Below are positions 58,401 to 64,000 of a stretch of 64,000 nucleotides of DNA, piece after piece. Both the position numbers and the translations under genes were made by a program. The DNA comes from Luzula sylvatica (lineage: Eukaryota > Streptophyta > Magnoliopsida > Poales > Juncaceae). The stretch's first letter is position 1. Each line of letters begins with the position of its first letter. The DNA is taken from positions 15,355,167 through 15,419,166 of the forward strand of contig OX326956.1 of NCBI GenBank assembly GCA_946800325.1, written 5' to 3'. Below the pieces are notes generated by a model. The model saw nothing but the letters and a program-made list of their open reading frames with translations. It was not told where the DNA came from and did no database searches.

Positions 58401-61400
58401 AATTGAATTTTTTTGAAGGTGTTAGACTTCAGTTTTTGCATTTGTAAGAAAGTTTCGAAAAAATTGAAATTTGTGTGTGTTAGTCTTCAATTTCGGAGTA
58501 TTTTGAGTATGACATGAAAAATTGAGTATTTTTCTTGTGTTACACTTAAATTTAAACATTTTTTTAAAAAATATCTTAATTGAATTTTTTGAAGGTGTTA
58601 GACTTCAGTTTTTCCATTTTAAATAATTGTTTTAAAAAATTAAAATTTGTGTTTTAGTGTTCAATTATGGAGTATTTTGAGTATGATATGAAAATTGAGT
58701 ATTTTGCTTGTGTTACATTTCAAATTTAACATTTTTTTTTTAAATTATCTTCATTGAATATTTTGAAGTTGTTAGACTTCAGTTTTTCTATTGTTAAGAA
58801 ATTTTTGAAAAAATTAAAATTTGTGTGTGTTAGTCTTCAATTATGGAGTATTTTGAGTACGATATGAAAATTTAGTATTTTGCTTCTGTTACATTTCAAA
58901 TTTAACATTTTTTAAAAAATTATCTTCATTGAATTTTTTGAAGTTGTTGGACTTCAGTTTTTGCATTTTTGAGAATGTTTTGAATAAATTGAAATTTGTG
59001 TGTGTTAGTTTTCAATTACCGAGTATTTTGAGCAAGACTTGAAAATTCAGTATTTTGCTTGTGATATACTTCACTTTTATAATTTTAAAAAAAAAATTGA
59101 CATTTGAATTTTTTTGAAGGTGTTAGACTTCAGTTTTTGCATTTGTAAGAAATTTTTGAAAAAATTGAAATTTGTGTGTGTTAGTCTTCAATTTCGGAAT
59201 ATTTTGAATACGACATAAAAAATTGAGTATTTTTCCTGTGTTACACTTTCATTTTAACGTTTTTTTTTTAAATTATCTTAATTGAATTTTTTTAAGGTCA
59301 GACTTCAGTTTTTGCATTTTTAAGAAATTTTTGAAAAAATTGAAATTTGTATGTTTTAGTCTTCAATTACGGAGTATTTTGAGTACGACATGAAAATTGA
59401 GTATTTTGCTTGTGTTACACTTACATTTGAACATTTTTTAAAAGAATATCTTAATTGAATTTTTTGAAGGTTTGATTTTTAAGAATTTGTTTAAAAGATT
59501 AAAATTTGTGTGTGTTAGTCTTCAATTATGAAGTATTTTGAGTACGATATGAAAATTGAATATTTTGCTTGTGTTACACTTCATATTTATCATTTAAAAA
59601 AAATTATCTTCATTGAATTTTTTGAAGTTGCTAGACTTTAGTTTTTGCATTTTCAAGAATGATTTGAAAAAAGTGAAATTTGTGTGTGTTAGTCTTCAAT
59701 TACAGAGAATTTTGAGCATGACATGACAATTAAGTATATCGCTTGTGATATACTTCAATTTTAATATATTTCAAAAAAAAATTGTAATTAAATTTTTTGA
59801 AGGTGCTAGACTTCTGTTTTTGAATTTTTAAGAAATTTTTAAAAAAATTTAAATTTGTGTGTGTTAGTTTTCAATTACGAAGTATTTTGAGTACGACATT
59901 AAAATTGAATGTTTTGTTTGTGTTACACTTCAATTTTAAAAAATTAAAAAAAAAAATTTGATTAAATTTTTTGAAGGTGTTAGACTTCAGTTTTTGCATT
60001 TTTAAGAATTTGTTGAAAAAATTGGAATTTTGTGTGTTACTCTTCAATTACGGAGTATTTTGAGTACGACACGAAAATTGAGTATTTTTTGTTGTGTCAC
60101 AATTAAATTTTTACAATTTTTATAAAAACATCTTCATTGAATTTTTTTATGGTGTTAGACTTCTGTTTTTTCATTTTAAAGAAATTGTTGAAAAAATTCA
60201 AATTTGTGTGTGTTAGTCTTCAATTACGGAGTATTTTGAGTACGACATGAAAATTGAGTACTTTGCTTATGATATACTTCAATTTTGACAATTTTTTTAA
60301 AATTATCTTCATTGAATTTTTTGAAGGTGTCAGACTTCAGTTTTTGCATTTTTAAGAAATTTTTGAAAAAATTGAAATTTCTTTGTGTTAGTCTTCAATT
60401 ACATTGTATTTTGAGTACGACATGAAAATTGAGTATTTTGCTTGTGTTACACTTACATTTTAACAATTTTAAAAAAAATATCTTAATTGAATTTTTTGAA
60501 GGTGTTAGACTTCAGTTTTTCCACTTTAAAGAATTTTTATAATAAATTAAAATGTGTTTTAGTCTTCAATTATGGAGTATTTTGAGTAAGATATGCAAAT
60601 TGAGTATTTTGCTTGTGTTACAATTCAAATTTAAGATTTTTTTAAAATTATCTTCATTGAATATTTTGAAGTTGTTAGACTTCAGTTTTTGCATTTTGAA
60701 GAAATTTTTGAAAAAATTGAAATTTGTGTTTGTTAGTCTTCAATTACGGAGTATTTTGAGTACAACATGAAAATTGAGTATTTTTCTTGTATTACACTTT
60801 CACATTTTTATTAAAAATATCTTAATTGAATTTTTTGAAGGTGTCAGACTTCAGTTTTTGCATTTTATAGAATTTTTTAAAAAAATTAAAATATGTGCGT
60901 GTTAGTCTTCAATCATGGAGTATTTTGAGTACGATATGAAAATTGAGTATTTTGTTTGTGTTACATTTCAAATTTGACATTTTTTTAAAAATTACCTTCA
61001 TTGAATTTTTTGAAGTTGTTAGACTTCAGTTTTTGCATTTTGTAAGAATGTTTTGAAAAAATTCGAATTTGTGTGTGCTAGTCTTTAATTACCGAGTATT
61101 TTGAGCAAGACTTGAAAATTGAGTATTTTGCTTGTGATATACTTGAATTTTAACATTTTTAAAAAAAATTTCATAATTGAATTTTTTTGAAGGTGTTAGA
61201 CTTCAGTTTTTGCATTTGTAAGAAATTTTTGAAAAAATTGAAATTTGTGTGTGTCAGTCTTCAATTTCGAAGTATTTTGAGTACGACATGAAAAATTGAG
61301 TATTTTTCTCGTGTTACACTTACATTTTAACGTTTTTTTTTAAAAATATGTTAATTGAATTTTTTTAAGGTGTTAGACTTCAGTTTTTGAATTTTTAAGA

Positions 61401-64000
61401 AATTTTTGAAAAAATTGGAATTTGTGTGTGTTTGTCTTCAATTACGGAGTATTTTGAGTACGACATGAAAATTGAGTATTTTGCTTGTGTTACACTTACA
61501 TTTTAACATTTTAAAAAAAAATATCTTAATTGAATTTTTTGAAGGTTTGATTTTTAAGAATTGTTTTAAAAGATTAAAATTTGTGTGTGTTAGTCTTCAA
61601 TTATGAAGTATTTTGAGTACGATATGAAAATTGAGTATTTTGCTTGTGTTACACTTCATATTTAACATTTTAAAAAAAATTATCTTCATTGAATTTTTTG
61701 AAGTTGTTAGACTTTAGTTTTTGCATTTTTAAGAATGTTTTGAAAAAATTGAAATTTGTGTTTGTTAGTCTTCAATTACAGAGAATTTTGAGCACGACAT
61801 GACAATTGAGTATCTTGCTTGTGATATACTTCAATTTTAAAATTTAAAAAAAATAATTGTAATTGAATTTTTTGAAGGTGCTAGACTTCTGTTTTTGCAT
61901 TTTTAAGAAATTTTTAAAAAAATTTGAATTTGTGTGTGTTAGTCTTCAATTACGAAGTATTTTGAGTACGATATTAAAATTGAATGTTTTGTTTGTGTTA
62001 CACTTCAATTTTAAAAAATAAAAAAAACTTTTAATTGAATTTCTTGAAGGTGTTAGACTTCAGTTTTTGCATTTTTAAGAAATTTTTGAAAAAATTGAAA
62101 TTTTAGTGTGTTAGTCTTCAATTATGGAGTATTTTGAGTACGATATGAAAATTTAGTATTTTGCTTGAGTTACATTTCAAATTTAACATTTTTTTAAAAA
62201 TTATCTTCATTGAATTTTTTGAAGTTGTTAGATTTCAGTTTTTGCATTTTTAAGAATGTTTTGAAAAAATTGAAATTTGTGTGTGTTAGTCTTCAATTAC
62301 CGAGTATTTTGAGCAAGACATGAAAATTGAGTATTTTGATTGTGATATACTTCAATTTTAACATTTTTTTAAAACATTTCATAATTGAATTTTTTTGAAG
62401 GTGTTAGACTTCAGTTTTTGCATTTGTAAGAAATTTTTGAAAAAATTGAAATTTGTGTGTGTTAGTCTTCAATTTCAGAGTATTTTGAGTACATCATGAA
62501 AAATTGAGTATTTTTCTTGTGTTACACTCAAATTTTGACATTTTTAAAAAAAATATCTAAATTGAATTTTTTGAATATGTTAGACTTTAGTTTTTCCATT
62601 TTAAAGAATTTTTTTAAAAAATTAAAATTTGTGTTTCAATCTTCAATTATGGAGTATTTTGAGTATGATATTAAAATTGAGTACTGTGCTTACGTTACAT
62701 TTCAAATTGATCGTTTTTTTTAAAATTATCTTCGTTTAATATTTTGTAGTTGTCAGACTTCAGTTTTTGCATTTTTAAGAATTTTTTGAAAAAATTGAAA
62801 TTTGTGTGTGTTAGTCTTCAATTACGGAGTATTTTGAGTACAACATGAAAATTGAGTATTTTTCTTGTATTACACTTCAATTTTAACATTTTTATTAAAA
62901 ATATCTTCATTGAATTTTTTGAAGGTGTTAGACTTCGGTTTTTCCATTTTAAAGAATTTGTTTTAAAAATTAAAATTTGTGTTTTAGTCGTCAATTATGG
63001 AGTATTTTGAGTACGACATGAAAATTGAGTATTTTGCTTATGATATACTTCAATTTTAACGATTTTAAAAAAAAAATCATAATTGAATTTTTTTGAAGGT
63101 GTTAGACTTCAATTTTTGCATTTTTAAGAAATTTTTGAAAAAAATTGAAATTTCTGTGTGTTAGTCTTCAATTACATAGTATTTTGAGTACGACATGAAA
63201 ATTGAGTATTTTGCTTGTTATACACTTACATTTTAATAATTTTTTAAAAAATATCTTAATTGAGTTTTTCGCAGGTGTTGGACTTCAGTTTTTCCATTTT
63301 AAAGATTTTTTGAAAAAAATTAAAATTTGTGTTTTAGTCTTCAATTATGGATTATTTTGAGTAAGATATGAAAATTGAGAATTTTGCTTGTGTTACATTT
63401 CAAATTTTAGATTTTTTTAAAAATTATCTTCATTGAATATTTTGAAGTAGTTAGACTTCAGTTTTTGCATATTTAAGAAATGATTGAAAAAAATTGAAAT
63501 TTGTTTTTGTTAGTCTTCAATTACGGAGTATTTTGAGTACAACATGAAAATTGAGTATTTTTCTTGAATTACACTTCAATTTTAACATTTTTATTAAAAA
63601 TATCTTTAGTGAATTTTTTGAAGGTGTTAGACTTCAGTTTTTGCATTTTAAAGAAATGTTTTTAAAAATTAAAATATGTGTGTGTTAGTCTTCAATTATG
63701 AAGTATTTTGAGTACGATATGAAAATTGAGTATTTTGCTTGTGTTAAATTTCAAATTTAACATTTTTTTAAATATTATCTTCAATGAATTTTTTGAAGTT
63801 GTTAGACTTCAGTTTTTGCATTTTTAAGAATGTTTTGAAAAAATTGAAATTTGTGTGTGTTATTCTTCAATTTCGGAGTATTTTGAGTACGACATGAAAA
63901 ATTGAGTATTTTTCTTGTGTTACACTTAAATTTTAACATTTTTTAAAAAAATATCTTAATTGAATTTTTTGAAGGTGTTAGACTTCAGTTTTTCCATTTT
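43451..64000 (+). repeat. Satellite family B, about 117 monomers of ~175 bp, with higher-order repeats; runs off the window
   Basis: Each monomer runs GAATTTTTTGAAGGTGTTAG, ACTTCAGTTTTTGCATTTTT, AAATTTGTGTGTGTTAGTCT, TCAATTACGGAGTATTTTGA, GTACGACATGAAAATTGAGT, ATTTTGCTTGTGTTACACTT, then a variable poly-A/T stretch. Adjacent copies are about 175 bp apart. Variant monomers recur in order. The TTACCGAGTATTTTGAGCA type at about 52075, 52778, 53472, 54874, 55925, 56623, 58316, 59016, 61089 and 62297 is mostly spaced near 700, 1050 or 1400 bp. The block 53472-54420 reappears at about 59698-60650. No transcription unit or coding sequence is supported. Confidence 0.97.

Overview
This is a gene-poor, transposon- and satellite-rich stretch of a flowering-plant nuclear genome, most likely a eudicot. 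The evidence is plant-specific protein families (a ZAT-type C2H2 repressor with QALGGH fingers and an EAR motif, and a beta-expansin with plant-type introns), very high AT content, and many plant-type miniature transposons. I cannot name the species. Only two convincing host genes are present. They are the 3' part of an intronless C2H2 zinc-finger gene cut by the left edge (1-854, plus strand) and a complete four-exon beta-expansin (20164-21942, minus strand) with a TATA box and a candidate poly(A) signal.

Region by region. 1-5.2 kb holds the zinc-finger gene and its 3' flank. That flank carries a 1.28-kb TIR element (1107-2386) and has a partial duplicate at 4838-5232 lacking the element. 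5.2-8.5 kb has C-tracts, (GA)n microsatellites and a 67-bp minisatellite. 10.2-12.6 kb is Helitron-like sequence ending in two tandem ~450-bp palindromes and a Helitron-type 3' terminus. 13.5 kb is a LINE remnant. 14.8-16.2 kb is a decayed second copy of the zinc-finger 3' end, split by a 1.25-kb element with a TTA target duplication. 18.6-19.9 kb has two foldback elements, followed by the expansin. 22.3-33.5 kb is a mosaic of old elements, including an intact 1013-bp solo LTR (30764-31776), a young 244-bp MITE with a perfect 9-bp target duplication (28110-28353) and CACTA-like repeats. 34.0-35.9 kb is a Mutator-like element that may carry a captured coding fragment. 37.6-39.4 kb has two hAT-like MITEs of one family.

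From about 40.1 kb to the right edge (~24 kb) the sequence is one AT-rich tandem satellite. A diverged ~180-bp family occupies 40.1-43.45 kb and carries one SINE insertion. It gives way to a more regular ~175-bp family, about 117 monomers, that shows higher-order periodicity (multiples of ~700 bp, and a ~0.95-kb block repeated ~6.2 kb away). The monomer length is nucleosomal and the layout (diverged outer monomers, ordered inner ones, flanking transposon mosaic) resembles the edge of a pericentromeric or centromeric array. That functional reading is inference.

Several transposon insertions are unusually well supported because a paralogous unoccupied site lies in the same window. The two genes show no functional link to each other. 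Most element boundaries were read by eye and class names rest on terminal motifs and target duplications, since almost no transposase coding sequence survives.
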